Source: Antedon mediterranea (taxonomy: Eukaryota; Echinodermata; Crinoidea; Comatulida; Antedonidae). Taken from it: a stretch of DNA of 64,000 bases. The stretch covers positions 21,202,501 through 21,266,500 of the forward strand of contig NC_092672.1 in assembly GCF_964355755.1 (NCBI RefSeq), read 5' to 3'. Positions 36,790 to 47,185 of the stretch are shown piece after piece (the stretch's first letter is position 1; each line of letters begins with the position of its first letter). The notes beneath the pieces are model-generated. The model saw only the letters and a program-made list of their open reading frames with translations. It did no database searches and was not told the origin of the DNA. Position numbers and translations under genes: made by a program.

Positions 36790-37419
36790 TTATTATTTAT
36801 TACTTTCTGTACAGATTTTGTGTAACAGATATCTCAAAAAGTTTAATGTCAATGATTACCAAAATTTCACAATGTCTTTCAAATACTTTAACTTTAACTA
36901 ACTTTTCACCGTGACGTAATTTATACGCCATTTTGTGAAATCACATTATCAATCATATCTCCATAATTAATTATCACATATTAATGTAACTCACTAAACG
37001 TAAACTTCAGGTCAATTGTAAAAATATTAGCAAATAAAAACGCACGCACACGTAGGGTTATGCGCGTGAAATTGCGCTTTAAAAATTTAAAAACCTCAAA
37101 ATTAAGTTTTGATCAATTTAGAGCATGATTTTAGAGAGCCATTTGCGTGTTTCAGAAAATTACTGCGCAAAAAAAAATTTTTGAGCGCGCGATACTTAAA
37201 AAGCGTAAAAAATACGATTTTTTTTTTACAAATCGCATTCTACTCACCATCTTTAGTACATTCACCAAATTTGAGTCAGTTCCGATATAAAATAACGCTA
37301 TACGAGCAGGTTCAAAATGACAAAATGCGCAAATTAATTGCATCAAAGTGTTGAAAATCGTGAAAAATAAGGCATTTTAGAAATGAAAATAATTCTTCAG
37401 AATGCACGATGACCCCCAA

Positions 37420-38040
37420 TTTTTTTAACTTTTTCTGGAAGCCGTTGAGTTGTAGATATGAATTCATGTACATATTTTACGTACAAAATGTGTTTACGTC
37501 ATCAAATGGCCACTTGAATTTAAAATTAAGTTATTTTTTTCTTTTGTCATTCTTTTTCACATTCAATAGAAGGCATCTCTGTTATTTTGTGCCCGGTTTT
37601 CGCTCAATTTTCAGTATGTGATTGCTCAATTAATTGACTTTCTTATGACTTGCCACTACTTTTATTTTGATGACGTCATCACGCGTAAAAACTTGATTAA
37701 CATAGGTCGTGTAATTTCACCTTCACCGTAAATTTGAATATCTTACAGCTCTTCAGAATTAAAGGTTACCTTGATGATTATAATTTATTATGAAAGCTGA
37801 TGAAATGTAGATATGAATTCATACAAAAATCAAGCCTATTGGATGTTGTGACGTTAAGATTATGGCCAGTTGAAGTTAAAAAGTAGTATTTTCATCTTTT
37901 TCGTAAAAGTTATACAAATTTCAAAGAGCGCGTACAGCGCTTCTACGTGCCAAATTTTCTTCCAATTCTTATATTTATTTGCTCAATTCATTATATTTCG
38001 AAATTGTCATCTTTGAGTTTATTTTGATAATTCCATCATA
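37420..38040 (+). repeat. ~356-bp tandem modules in the outer Helitron
   Basis: Same modular plan as the inner element: GTAGATATGAATTCAT, then ACGTCATCAAATGGCCA (TGGCCA at 37507) and GACGTTAAGATTATGGCCA (TGGCCA at 37863), again 356 bp apart. The shared period in two separately inserted elements shows that the module pair is a fixed part of the family. Confidence 0.65.
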
Positions 38041-39348
38041 CCACAAAAAATGGAACATATGCTACACTGTATATACTGTAGATATACAGTACAGTATATA
38101 CTGTACATAATGTATTGGCATATAATAGGCACAACTCAGCACTATAAGCGTATAATAGGATGGCATACATCAACATTTTTCGATTGTATGTTAACGTACG
38201 TGCATGTTTAAAAAAATATTAATGTCAATAAAATGATAAAAATTATCACCTATAATTCGTCAAAGTGACGAATTAAATTCTAGTTTTTTAATTATAATGG
38301 TCTTTTGGGTAATAATATTTAATGTATAAAACTTCATTGATGCTGAAATTGGCATACAGTAATTTGAAGTTATTCAATATATTTTTTTTTTATATTTAGT
38401 CATAAAAATTGCTATGACACTACATTAACATTTTGTCATGTATTTCCATTGAACAATTAAAACAATGAAAATGATAGTGTCAATTTTACTTAACTAAACT
38501 ACAGCAACATGCTATGCACAATTGAAATATATCTTTATTCCAAAGTGTTGATATACAGTAATTTAAACAGTATTATGAACACTACAACTTCACAAAATTT
38601 CAATTTTTCTTTAGATCATTATGATTTTGTATATCATAAAAGTTCATTTTTTAACAATATTTTTTAATAACTTTTGAAACACTATGATTCTACCTGTATA
38701 TCACATAGAAATACAAATGATCAAAGATGCTAGTTGATAGACATATAGACTGTATTCATTTACTTTATAATTATCATCATACTCATTTGCCATACTCTCT
38801 TTTATTCCTTTCAACAACATCACCACCAACTCCAACCACCTACTGGTTTTAGTCACCAAGGATGATGATGCAGAATTTGGTTGAGCGCTAAAGTGATCTT
38901 TTATACACACCCACATTATAGTTCTTTTTTATTAGGTTGTAATTAATTATTTTTTCCATACAATATAAGATACAGATTGTATATCTGCCACTTATCTTTT
39001 ATCTATCTTTATTTATTCTTTCTTTATACTCAGAATAACTTTTTTAAAGTGACACATCTAAAAACAACAATAAAACTGAAATAGTGGTACAAATATAATT
39101 TGTTTATTTACCGTACCTAGGTTTTAACAAATCACCTTACATAATAATTACAGTATCAAACCACCATTACAATGTCATACAAAATTTGTAAAAATAAACA
39201 AATCATCATTAGCATAACTAGGTGCAATATTTTTAGTCTATTGAAAAAAATGTTTCTTTCTTAAACATTTATTTAAATATACATACACGTCACATAGTAA
39301 ATTATAGTTAACAAAAAATAGTGACATTGTTTAACACTAAATAACTAA

Positions 39349-40796
39349 AGCCTGGTTTCCTGTCGACATAAGAACATCACTTTTGTTGCGACTACGTCGA
39401 TTTGTCGTAAGAAATGCGGATTTTACAGGAAACCGATTACGATCGAAAATTTATAAAATCGACGCAACGTAAGAAAAATGGTAACGACAAACGATTTTAC
39501 AGGAAACCGATGACCTAACAATTGTTGCGTTACGCTTGAATGAACGCCCTTGCGTCACGTTTCTTACGTCTCTTACGAAAGTTGACTTGAAGTCAACTTT
39601 CGCAAGAGACGTAAGCGCAATTGTAACAAGCAACCAATGACCGACAAGAGTTATGACGTAATGTGTATGACCTTATAGTGAAATAAAGCCGGACAATAAC
39701 ATTTGTATGTATTTACTACTGTATTTTAGCCCACTTTACGATGTTGTACATACTTTACAAATGCACAGTAGTTTCAATATAATAATGTTCTAATCAGGGA
39801 GTTTACAACTCATATCAAAATGTAATACTCCTATTTATGGACGTGCAATAAACAATCAGCATTTCAAAGAAACCGACATTCTTCTGTTCTATTTGTCGGT
39901 AGAAACGTCGCGAAAAGTGAATATTTTCAACAAGATAAGATATAGAAAGCCCCTTTGTAAGCAATATAATATTATTATGTAACTTTAAAAAAAAATGTTT
40001 GCTTGATTTTGTATAATTTATATTGTTTTGTTAAATTTATTATTATTATAGGCCTGTAAATAATGGGTATCTTACTGCGGTAGTAGGCCTACTATCTCAT
40101 GCTCGATTAGAGTATGCCTGGGCCCACAGGCCAAGGCCTAGCCTAGGGCCTAGGTAGGTCTAATAATAATAGGAATCCCGAAATGATTTGCTTTTTTTAA
40201 ATTTTGAAAACAGTTTAAGGCTAGGCCTAGAGGGCCAGGATAATTCATTTATATTTTGATTCATACAATAGTACAAAGGCCTACTAGCATAGGCTCCTAG
40301 GCTAGTTTGATTAGATTTTGGTCAAATCAATTCCTATTAGTACAGTATTAAATTAGTATTATTACTAATACTAAGGGCCTAGCCTATCTACTAAAAATAA
40401 TATGTTGGTGTGCTGCACTGACACTGCTGTTGAGTAGCTACAGGTACAATAACATCATTCAACATTTCTCGCGAAAAATGATAAAATCCGCTCTAAAAAG
40501 AAACACTCAATCAGAGATGTTTTTCAAATACGTCATAAATCTGACCGACGTAAGAAAAAAATTTCAACTTTCGTAACAACACTAAAATCGACGTAAGCAT
40601 ACGACGTGTGTTTCACAGCCAACATTTCAACTTTCGGGAGCAGCATAACTACAGATGTTTCTCTGCGGCCCGATACGATCTTGACTAACGTCAACGACGT
40701 CCATTTTTTCTCAACTTTCGTAAGAGACGTAAGAAACGTATGAAACGCAAGAATCGTTGCAAAATTCGACTTCTTACGTCGACAGGAAACCAGCCT
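39349..40796. mobile_element. 1,448-bp TIR element, possibly PIF/Harbinger-like
   Basis: Termini AGCCTGGTTTCCTGTCGAC and, inverted, AGGCTGGTTTCCTGTCGAC; flanked by TAA (39346-39348, 40797-40799). Copy A lacks it. Subterminal repeats of CAGGAAACCGAT (39426, 39494) and AACTTTCGTAAGAGACGTAAG-like words occur at both ends, with a hairpin GTTGACTTGAAGTCAAC at 39582-39598. A TAA 3-bp duplication fits PIF/Harbinger. No transposase frame is visible, so it would depend on another copy. Its right end lies only about 50 bp from the Polinton left end. Confidence 0.65.
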
Positions 40797-40859
40797 TAAG
40801 AAACACAAGAAACCAGCTGAACTAGACTTAAATGTTCATACAAACATAGTAGTATAGTT

Positions 40860-42060
40860 CCCCGTTCAGTCCAATGAATAATTCATAAATTAATTAATGA
40901 ATATTAATATATTAATTATGAGTGTACTATTTATGAATAATTAATTAGGGGGTAGTTTTATGAATATTTAATAATTAAAATGGTATTATTTTTTAATAAA
41001 TGAATAAATTAATTTGTTTAGCGATCTCAGTCCAATGAAGAAGTAATAAGATATTTTAATATTCATGAATATTAATATATTTTTATTAATATGAGGGGTG
41101 TTTTAATGAATAATTAGTAAATGAGTGATAGTTTTACGTATAATTTTTAAACGTAATACATGTATTACATGATGTTTAAATAAATATTTACATTTAAATA
41201 TTAAAGACAATGTGCTTACCTTCATTGAGAAGTCTAATGTACAGTTTAATGAATAAAATCCACAAGTTTAATCAGCTTTGATTACTGTTTTTTATGTTTG
41301 TATAAGGAATCATAACATCAATTCGCTGTCTTTCCATGGAATTAGTTTACATGTGAGGCGTGGACAGGTCATTTTTTGTAATTCTGTGATTTTAGCGGGT
41401 ATGTGACGTCATCCGGCAATGAACCAATAAGATTCCTTATAAGCATAATGCTAATGAAATTAGAATTCGTTGTCCTTGTTGAGATATTCAAAGATATTAA
41501 AAGTTATTTAATTATTTTATTAGTTTTTTATCCTTTTGTTTTTTCGTTTAGTTAAATAACCGCATTATTTTTTAAGGGTATTCCTTCAATATATAAAGAT
41601 GGTAATAAATAAATAAATAAATAAAAATTAAAAATAATGTGCTTACCTTCATTGAGAAGTCTGATATTATAGTATATTTTAATGAATAAAATCTACAAGT
41701 TTAATCAGCTTTGATTGCTGCTTTTTTTATATGTTTGTAAAAGAACAAAATCATAACATCAATCCGCTGTCTATTTTTTCAAATCCTGTGATTTTAGAGG
41801 GTATGTGACGTCATCAGGCAATGAACCAATAAGATTCCTTATAAACATAGCGCTAATGAATTAATCTACCAATCATAATTCGTTGTTTTTGTAAGCGTAG
41901 CGATCTCAGTCCAATGAATAAGTAATGAGATGTTTTAATATTCGATCGTGAATATTAATATATTTTTATTAATATGAGAGTGTTTTAACGAATACTTAGT
42001 AATTGCGTTGGTATTTATTCTATGAATTATTGAATTAAGTATGATATATGTAAATTGTTT
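40860..42060. repeat. Subterminal repeats of the Polinton, left
   Basis: CAGTCCAATGAA occurs near 40868, 41029 and 41908, each followed by AATATTAATATATT-type sequence. A module of about 430 bp is tandemly duplicated (about 41200-41590 and 41630-42000) and includes GTGCTTACCTTCATTGAGAAGTCT, AATCAGCTTTGATT and the CRE/CCAAT/TATA cluster. Mirrored at 52281-53481. Confidence 0.75.
41806..41845 (+). promoter_or_regulatory. Candidate promoter: CRE, CCAAT and TATA-like boxes, module 2
   Basis: In order: the palindromic TGACGTCA (41806-41813), CCAAT (41826-41830) and TTATAAA (41839-41845), about 350 bp upstream of the 230-aa gene's ATG. The same three boxes occur at 41404-41442 (module 1). The right-arm mirrors are 52496-52535 and 52899-52937. 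The direction is ambiguous because the CRE is palindromic, but the CCAAT-to-TATA order points inward on the left arm. Inference from motifs only. Confidence 0.45.
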
Positions 42061-42191
42061 TATTTTTAACACGGTACCTGATTTACTATATATATATACA
42101 GATTGTTAATTTGAAAACAGTACAGTTTTTCTGCTTTAGATTTTTAACATTTAGTCATCTGTTCTTTATCCTGCTGTTATTATCTATCAGG

Positions 42192-42884
42192 ATGAATTCT
42201 ACTCAAAATCAATCCGGTAGTAAGAGAGTTTTTTCTTCTTCAAAAGGACAGAGTCCTGTATCTAATCGAGTAAAGATACACAAAGTTTCACATCAACACG
42301 GCACAGCAGTACCTTCAAATTGTATGACGTTTTTAATGGCGATTCAACCTCCACCTCCAATGAACGTTGATTTCAATAATGTATCTAATACTGAAGAAGA
42401 CGAACATTATAGATCGAGAATAATTTCTGAAGAGGAGAGGATTGTATACGACGACACGTCATCGGTAGTTGACTACCACCTATTTCTGGCAAGAAAATCC
42501 GATGTAGAAGATGAGGTAGAAGATGAGGTGTTTGCAGAAGAGTACCTGAACCCTGTGCTGGAGGCGGAGATTAAGAAAGAAACTACCGAACTTGAGTACA
42601 AAGAAATAATGAGAACAATTGAGAAGGTTTTCATAGAAGAATTTATATTCATTCTGAAGGACATGGTTGAACGTTATAACTTTCACGGCTCAAGATATGA
42701 ACAACTCTTAACATTTTTTCGACCAATTCTGGCATTGAAACTTGTGGACAATAGCGCTACCCATTTTGAATGGGCGCTAAACTACTTTCATTTACGTTGT
42801 ATCAATGTTGATGCGTTCGATAAAGCCATAAAGTTGATTACAAATGATTCAGAGCTTTTTAATAAGATTCTTTACCAATTGTAA
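42192..42884 (+). CDS. Unknown 230-residue Polinton accessory protein (left copy)
   Basis: I do not recognise this protein. It is open for 230 codons from ATG 42192 (A at -3). The frame is open further upstream, but only into a pyrimidine-rich run ending CTATCAG directly before the ATG, which looks like a 3' splice site for a 5'-UTR intron, so I prefer this start. Residues 1-45 are basic and Ser/Gln-rich; P53-P56 is a proline run; residues 66-117 are acidic, with a DVEDEVEDEV stretch at 104-113; residues 125-230 look like a mostly helical C-terminal domain (W, F and L rich). No signal peptide or membrane segment. AATAAA follows at 43016-43021. It sits next to the element's tip, mirrored at 51457-52149. 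Both copies are open, unlike the core genes. Confidence 0.7.
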   Translation: MNSTQNQSGSKRVFSSSKGQSPVSNRVKIHKVSHQHGTAVPSNCMTFLMAIQPPPPMNVDFNNVSNTEEDEHYRSRIISEEERIVYDDTSSVVDYHLFLARKSDVEDEVEDEVFAEEYLNPVLEAEIKKETTELEYKEIMRTIEKVFIEEFIFILKDMVERYNFHGSRYEQLLTFFRPILALKLVDNSATHFEWALNYFHLRCINVDAFDKAIKLITNDSELFNKILYQL

Positions 42885-43002
42885 TTTGTACAAATTTAAA
42901 ATAATATCTTAACACTTTTTTAATTAATGTTACATAATTTTATAATTCTTATTTCTTTTCGGTAAATTTATTATTATTATGGTTATAAATTATATTGAAA
43001 TA

Positions 43003-44200
43003 GAATGTGTGTTAAAATAAAGGTTGTGTTTTTTTCTTTTAAAAGCAACAACAACAAAAATGAAATTTGATCTTTGCGTGTTATTTAAGTATTTGATTTA
43101 TTTTTTTAATTTTCATTTGGGTGAATGAGGGTAATGAATATGGATGAGTACTTAAGAAAAGTATATTAAGATCCTAAGCATCCTGATAGTTTTGGTGGTG
43201 TGGACCGACTTTATCAAAATGTAAAAGACGATTTAAATATTACCAAGAGACAAGTTCAAGACTGACTGAACAAGCAATACATTACACACATCCATTCAAC
43301 GTAAATTCAAACAAAACTGGGTACTTGTAAGTGCTATTGATGAACAATGGGGAATGGATTTGGAAAAATAACGTGTATAAAATTTGATTCAGACAAACTG
43401 TTTGCAAAATCAAAGGTTTGACTCTAGATTTCCAAAAATCAAAGGAAGTCAATTTTGAAATAGTTGGTAGCATGGTACGAGGAATCGGACTGGAAAAAAT
43501 AACAACAACTAATCCTAACAAAATAACCCGTAAACCAAAATCTCACTTAATATTTATTTTGTATTATAAATTTGTAAAAGTAGTTACCCTATTTTAATTC
43601 ATGGTAAATTTATTTTTCGAATTAATTTAATTTGTTTTATTTTCTGTTGAATTTTTATTATTATTATGTTTGTAAAGTGTATTGCAATAGATTTGTTTAA
43701 TAAAATAAATTAATTATGTTTTGACTTAATTTATGTCAGTGTAAATTTGTAAAAGTAGTTTTCCTATTTTAATTCATGATAAGTTTATTTCTTGACTTTA
43801 CTTAATTTTTTTCTTTTCTGTTGAAGTAGAATGTGTATTGAAATACATTTTGTTTTTAACATCAACAACAAAAAATGAAATTTTATCTTTGCGTGTTGTT
43901 TAATTCGTGTATGATGTTTTTCTAATTTATTTAAAAAAAAAAAAAAAAAAGAAAACAAGTTTTTGAATTTGTTAAATGTAATTGCAAACATACAAAATAA
44001 ATGATTGCGATTAAAAATTATATTTTGTAAAGTGAATTACAATAGAATGTGTATTGAAATACATTTTGTTTTTAACGTCAACAACAAAAATGAAATTTGA
44101 TCTTTGCGTGTTGTTTAACTCGTGTATGAAGTTTTTGAATTTGTTAAATGTAATTGCAAACATACATATTAAATGATTGTGATTAAAAATATTCTGTTTA
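43003..44200 (+). repeat. Repeated intergenic module, left arm
   Basis: A module with AGAATGTGT.TTGAAATA, TCAACAACAAAAATGAAATTT and GATCTTTGCGTGTTGTTTAA occurs at about 43003-43095, 43825-43930 and 44040-44130. The last two are part of a ~235-bp tandem that also repeats GTTAAATGTAATTGCAAACA. The first copy overlaps the 3' end of the 230-aa gene, which suggests that a 3'-UTR/terminator unit was copied along the element. Mirrored at 50141-51338. Confidence 0.65.
43134..43371 (+). pseudogene. Polinton integrase N-terminal fragment (left)
   Basis: Remnant of the retroviral-type integrase carried by Polintons. It contains DEYLRKVY, a TAA where the next codon should be, DPKHPDSFGGVDRLYQNVK, then KRQVQD, a TGA, and after a frame change RKFKQNWVLVSAIDEQWGMD. 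The [YF]-D-P-x-x-P-x-S-F-G-G-V-x-x-L-Y motif and the IDxQW motif leading into the catalytic core are typical of the family; these are what tie this palindrome to Polintons. At least two nonsense codons and one frameshift are present, and the catalytic D,D-35-E part is missing. It follows the 230-aa gene on the same strand. Non-functional. Confidence 0.8.
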
Positions 44201-44638
44201 CTTTTTATTTTTTATTTTAAACAGTAGTATTTTTAACAGTAGTTATATTTTATATATAATAAGTAATATTACAAAAATAAACATACAAAATGTATAAAGT
44301 ATAGACTTATTAAATTTAAATACAATTTCTTTTTTTCAAAATGAATTTCATTTTATACGTGTTTTCAATTTTAAATCTTTTAAGAAAGACACAATACGTA
44401 CTGATATAAAAACGCACACAAAAGGAAACAAATTTGAGACGCACGGTTTGTAACGACACTTTCAATAAGAAGGCATATTATAAATGTATTTTTACAAAAT
44501 TTATAAAGTAAATGTTTATTATTGAGAAATATACATTTTAGATAAATGATAACACATCTAAAAGTAATTAGAGAGATCAATACAATATGGTGTTCATAAT
44601 AATTTGTTTTGATGACTAGACGAAACATCTGAAGACAT

Positions 44639-45203
44639 TCAACGAAAAACAAGCGTTAACACCATACCAGTCACTAAAAATGCCACTGCTTTGAAAAAAA
44701 CATCTCCCTTCCTACACAGAGACAAATTCTGAACGAAAATAATAAATAAAAATAATTAGTAAACAAAACACGCGCATTATAAATAAAATGAATAATTTAA
44801 GAATATTTGTTAAACTACCCACGAACAAAAAACGAAACATACTAACCGACTCATCGTCATTACGAAGTTCAAATAACGAAAACTTTTCCTTGAAAAATCC
44901 ACAGGAGACACGTTTTACATTTTCTAACTGCAATTCAGTGTCACATTGTGTCGCAACACATGTACATACAACGAGTCCTGTCACAAGTCTGCCGACGTTT
45001 ATTTTTCTATCGCTCATCATTTGTTCTAATACATAATACAGCGCTTCCAAAGAAATATCTTTACACAATTCTAACACATTAAAATTGTTTTCCAACTCTT
45101 TACAAGCACGAATAGTACTCTGGAGGATGGGTGAATCCAAAACAACTAACCCCGTCAATTTATATTCAATGTATGCTAAAACTACTTCCTCTAAATCAAC
45201 CAT
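44639..45203 (-). CDS. Bcl-2-like protein, two exons (left copy)
   Basis: Mirror of the right-arm gene: exon 1 45203-44847, intron 44846-44729 (GTTAGT..TTCAG), exon 2 44728-44639, 148 residues. See the right copy (49138-49702) for the domain reading. No difference from the right copy was noticed in the coding exons. Polyadenylation signal AATAAA at 44520-44515 (minus). On this arm the gene is transcribed outward, towards the integrase fragment and the element tip. Confidence 0.75.
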
Positions 45204-45879
45204 AACGCTCGACAAAACAAATGATAATGGATGTAATTACCAAGAAAGTTACAACTTAAAACCTTTATTTTTGTTTTTAAAAGAAGTTGTAACATAGAAA
45301 CTAATTTTGTCAGGAAATGTGTTTTTATTATTTATGTGATTTATTTGTGTTTAGAAAGTTACAACATTAATATTTAATTTGGTAAAAAAATGTGAATATA
45401 CGGAGCCGATTGTAATTTTTAATCCTTAGTATAGTGAGAGATTTTATAAACAAAAAAAGAGCGAACGGAAATTAATGATTGCAGATTAGACATATAGAAA
45501 TGGATTGAAATTGGAAATCTACATGATCAAAGAAAAGAAACCCATTGTTCCGACAGAAGCTAATGACATTTACAAAGGATGACACACTTTGAATAGAATA
45601 AATACCGTATAACATAATTAAATTTTGTCAAGATAGTTGTCAAAAATAAATAAAATATATTATACTGAATTTACTTTGTACATTTATTTAATTTAGGCCG
45701 TAATTAGGTTTATTGTTCATTTATGATTGTGAAAAAAAAAAAATACATACTAATAAAACAGCATAGGCCTATAAAAAAAGTAAAAAAAAAAATAATGATT
45801 CAGTGTTATAATTTTATTTACCTGTCATTATGTTAATAAAACATATTTAAATTTAATTTATGTCATGTTAGATATATTT

Positions 45880-46570
45880 TCAAGGACATTTGTTACATAC
45901 AAATAATTTTGTAAAGAAATTTGTTACATAAGATAAATTTGTTAAGAAGTTTGTTTCATAAAAATATTTGTGAAGATAAATTTGTTACATAAAAATAATT
46001 TTGTAAAGAAATTTGTTACAAAAATTTATTTTTTACAAGAAGTTTGTAACAGAAAATTATTTTGCAAAGAATTAGTTGCATCAATTGATTTTATCAAACG
46101 TATGTAATATAAAAAAATTATGTTGTTGTTGAATAAAATATTTTGTAATTCAGTCCATTTGCTCAGTAGTTTGTTTAAGTTGTTAAGTCTTGTTTGTGTA
46201 ATATTCTTGTAAATAAAAGAATTTACTTTTAACCTTTGTAATTATTTTGTAAATATCATTTATGCATTTTTTTTTTTTTCGTAAATAATTGAATTTATTT
46301 ATACTTTTTTTTTTGTATGGGAATCAATATTTGTTTATAAATTTAATTGTGATTATAGATTTCTTCTTTATTTAGTATGTCGATTAATTTCAGATTCAGA
46401 AACATGTTACACAAGAAACAAACATTTTCATGAAATTCGTTACATAACAAATAATTTATCAAGAATCTTTTTTTACATAAATTTAAATTTATCATTAATT
46501 TTGTTGTAAAATTTATTTTGTCATTAAATTTTGTTACATAAAAAATAGTTGTTTCATGATTCTTGTTCTT
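45880..46570. repeat. Degenerate AT-rich short tandem repeats, left arm
   Basis: Many imperfect copies of a ~28-35 bp unit resembling AATTTTGTAAAGAAATTTGTTACATAA between about 45880 and 46140, with scattered further copies at 46390-46570. Unit length and sequence drift from copy to copy. No function is evident. Mirrored at about 47771-48461. Confidence 0.6.
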
Positions 46571-46609
46571 TTTGTTCAGTACTTATATGAAAATTCAAGT
46601 TAAGAACGC

Positions 46610-46858
46610 AATGACAATGACTGGATGTTTAGCGTGATTAGAGGACCGCTTTCCTTCGGTAAATCGGTATTTGTTAACAATCTTTTAGAGAATAATTACT
46701 TTGACAAGTCGTTTGATGATATGACATAGTGTTATGGCGAATATCAAACTTAGTTTACGGAACTAATTACTGCAACATCTGACACAAGTTATAAGAAGGG
46801 TATACTTATACATTGGATGTTTTCGATGTTAGTAAATAACACAATGGTGAATAACTAG
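46610..46858 (+). pseudogene. Polinton packaging-ATPase fragment (left)
   Basis: Decayed start of the FtsK/HerA-type genome-packaging ATPase of Polintons. The frame reads DWMFSVIRGPLSFGKS, an intact Walker A (G-x4-G-K-S), then VFVNNLLENN, and after a TAG (46727-46729) CYGEYQ, the family's [WC]-C-Y-G-E-[WYF]-Q signature, followed by another TAG (46751-46753) and FTELI. It ends at TAG 46856-46858. Walker B and the rest are not seen. In active elements this enzyme pumps DNA into capsids. Non-functional here. Confidence 0.75.
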
Positions 46859-46939
46859 ATGTTTACACCTTCACTGCTATAATTACAGTTAGAATGTCAT
46901 AAAGGGTAAATCGGTATTCTTTAAAGAATTAGGCCTATA

Positions 46940-47155
46940 AAACAATTAAATTGTCGAGTTGCTTGACGTTAGAGAAGTAAATGTTGTTTGTGTTTACATG
47001 TGTGTCATAGTAGAGAATGAATTATAAACCATTACATTGTCGAGTTTCTTGACGTTAGAGAAGTAAATGCTGTTTGTGTTTACATGCGTGTCATAGTAGA
47101 GTTTTGTGTTTACATGCGTGTCATAGTAGAGTTTGTAATTACATTTTTTTCTCAA
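46940..47155. repeat. Tandem duplication beside the palindrome centre
   Basis: CTTGACGTTAGAGAAGTAAATG..TTTACATG.GTGTCATAGTAGAG occurs at about 46960-47017 and 47046-47103, and the last part (TTTTGTGTTTACATGCGTGTCATAGTAGAG) once more at 47102-47131. The copies adjoin the join between the arms; mirrored to 47401. Confidence 0.75.
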
Positions 47156-47185
47156 TATAAATGTATTATATGTTGTCGATAGTTG
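47156..47185. other. Palindrome centre (30-nt non-paired loop)
   Basis: The only unpaired stretch between the arms. It is flanked by CTCAA and TTGAG and AT-rich, with no recognisable motif. It may be the scar of the event that joined two half-elements. Confidence 0.85.

Larger units (their letters stand above)
35317..38283 (+). mobile_element. Outer Helitron (asymmetric-TIR type), interrupted by an inner one
   Basis: Copy A has no counterpart. The 3' end has a hairpin AATTCGTCA-AAG-TGACGAATT (38254-38274), then AAATT and CTAG (38280-38283) followed by host T. Just before the hairpin is ATTATCACCTAT, matching in inverse the 5' terminus TTAGGTGATCATTT (35317-35330), which itself forms a 30-bp palindrome ending GATCACCT. 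A terminal 5' motif paired with a subterminal 3' motif plus hairpin is the Helitron2/Helentron arrangement. No Rep/helicase gene is seen. The body is 35317-35374 plus about 36790-38283. Confidence 0.65.
40848..47155 (+). repeat. Left arm of the 6.3-kb inverted repeat
   Basis: Pairs with 47186-53493. By eye it is nearly perfect: I noticed three substitutions (at left positions about 41718, 41752 and 42331). Gene order from the tip: duplicated terminal module, 230-aa gene (+), integrase fragment (+), Bcl-2-like gene (-), degenerate repeats, ATPase fragment (+). Confidence 0.92.

Noticed and set aside
44380-44652. 90-codon frame downstream of the Bcl-2-like gene (mirror 49689-49961)
   Set aside because: No ATG at its start. 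It lies in the 3' UTR before the polyadenylation signal, and its composition mirrors AT-rich DNA.
45480-45590. Short frame NGLKLEIYMIKEKKPIVPTE as a Polinton DNA-polymerase remnant
   Set aside because: Too short and without any polymerase motif; could be chance.
45880-46140. CRISPR-like array
   Set aside because: Repeat units vary in length and sequence, there are no constant spacers or cas genes, and the context is eukaryotic.
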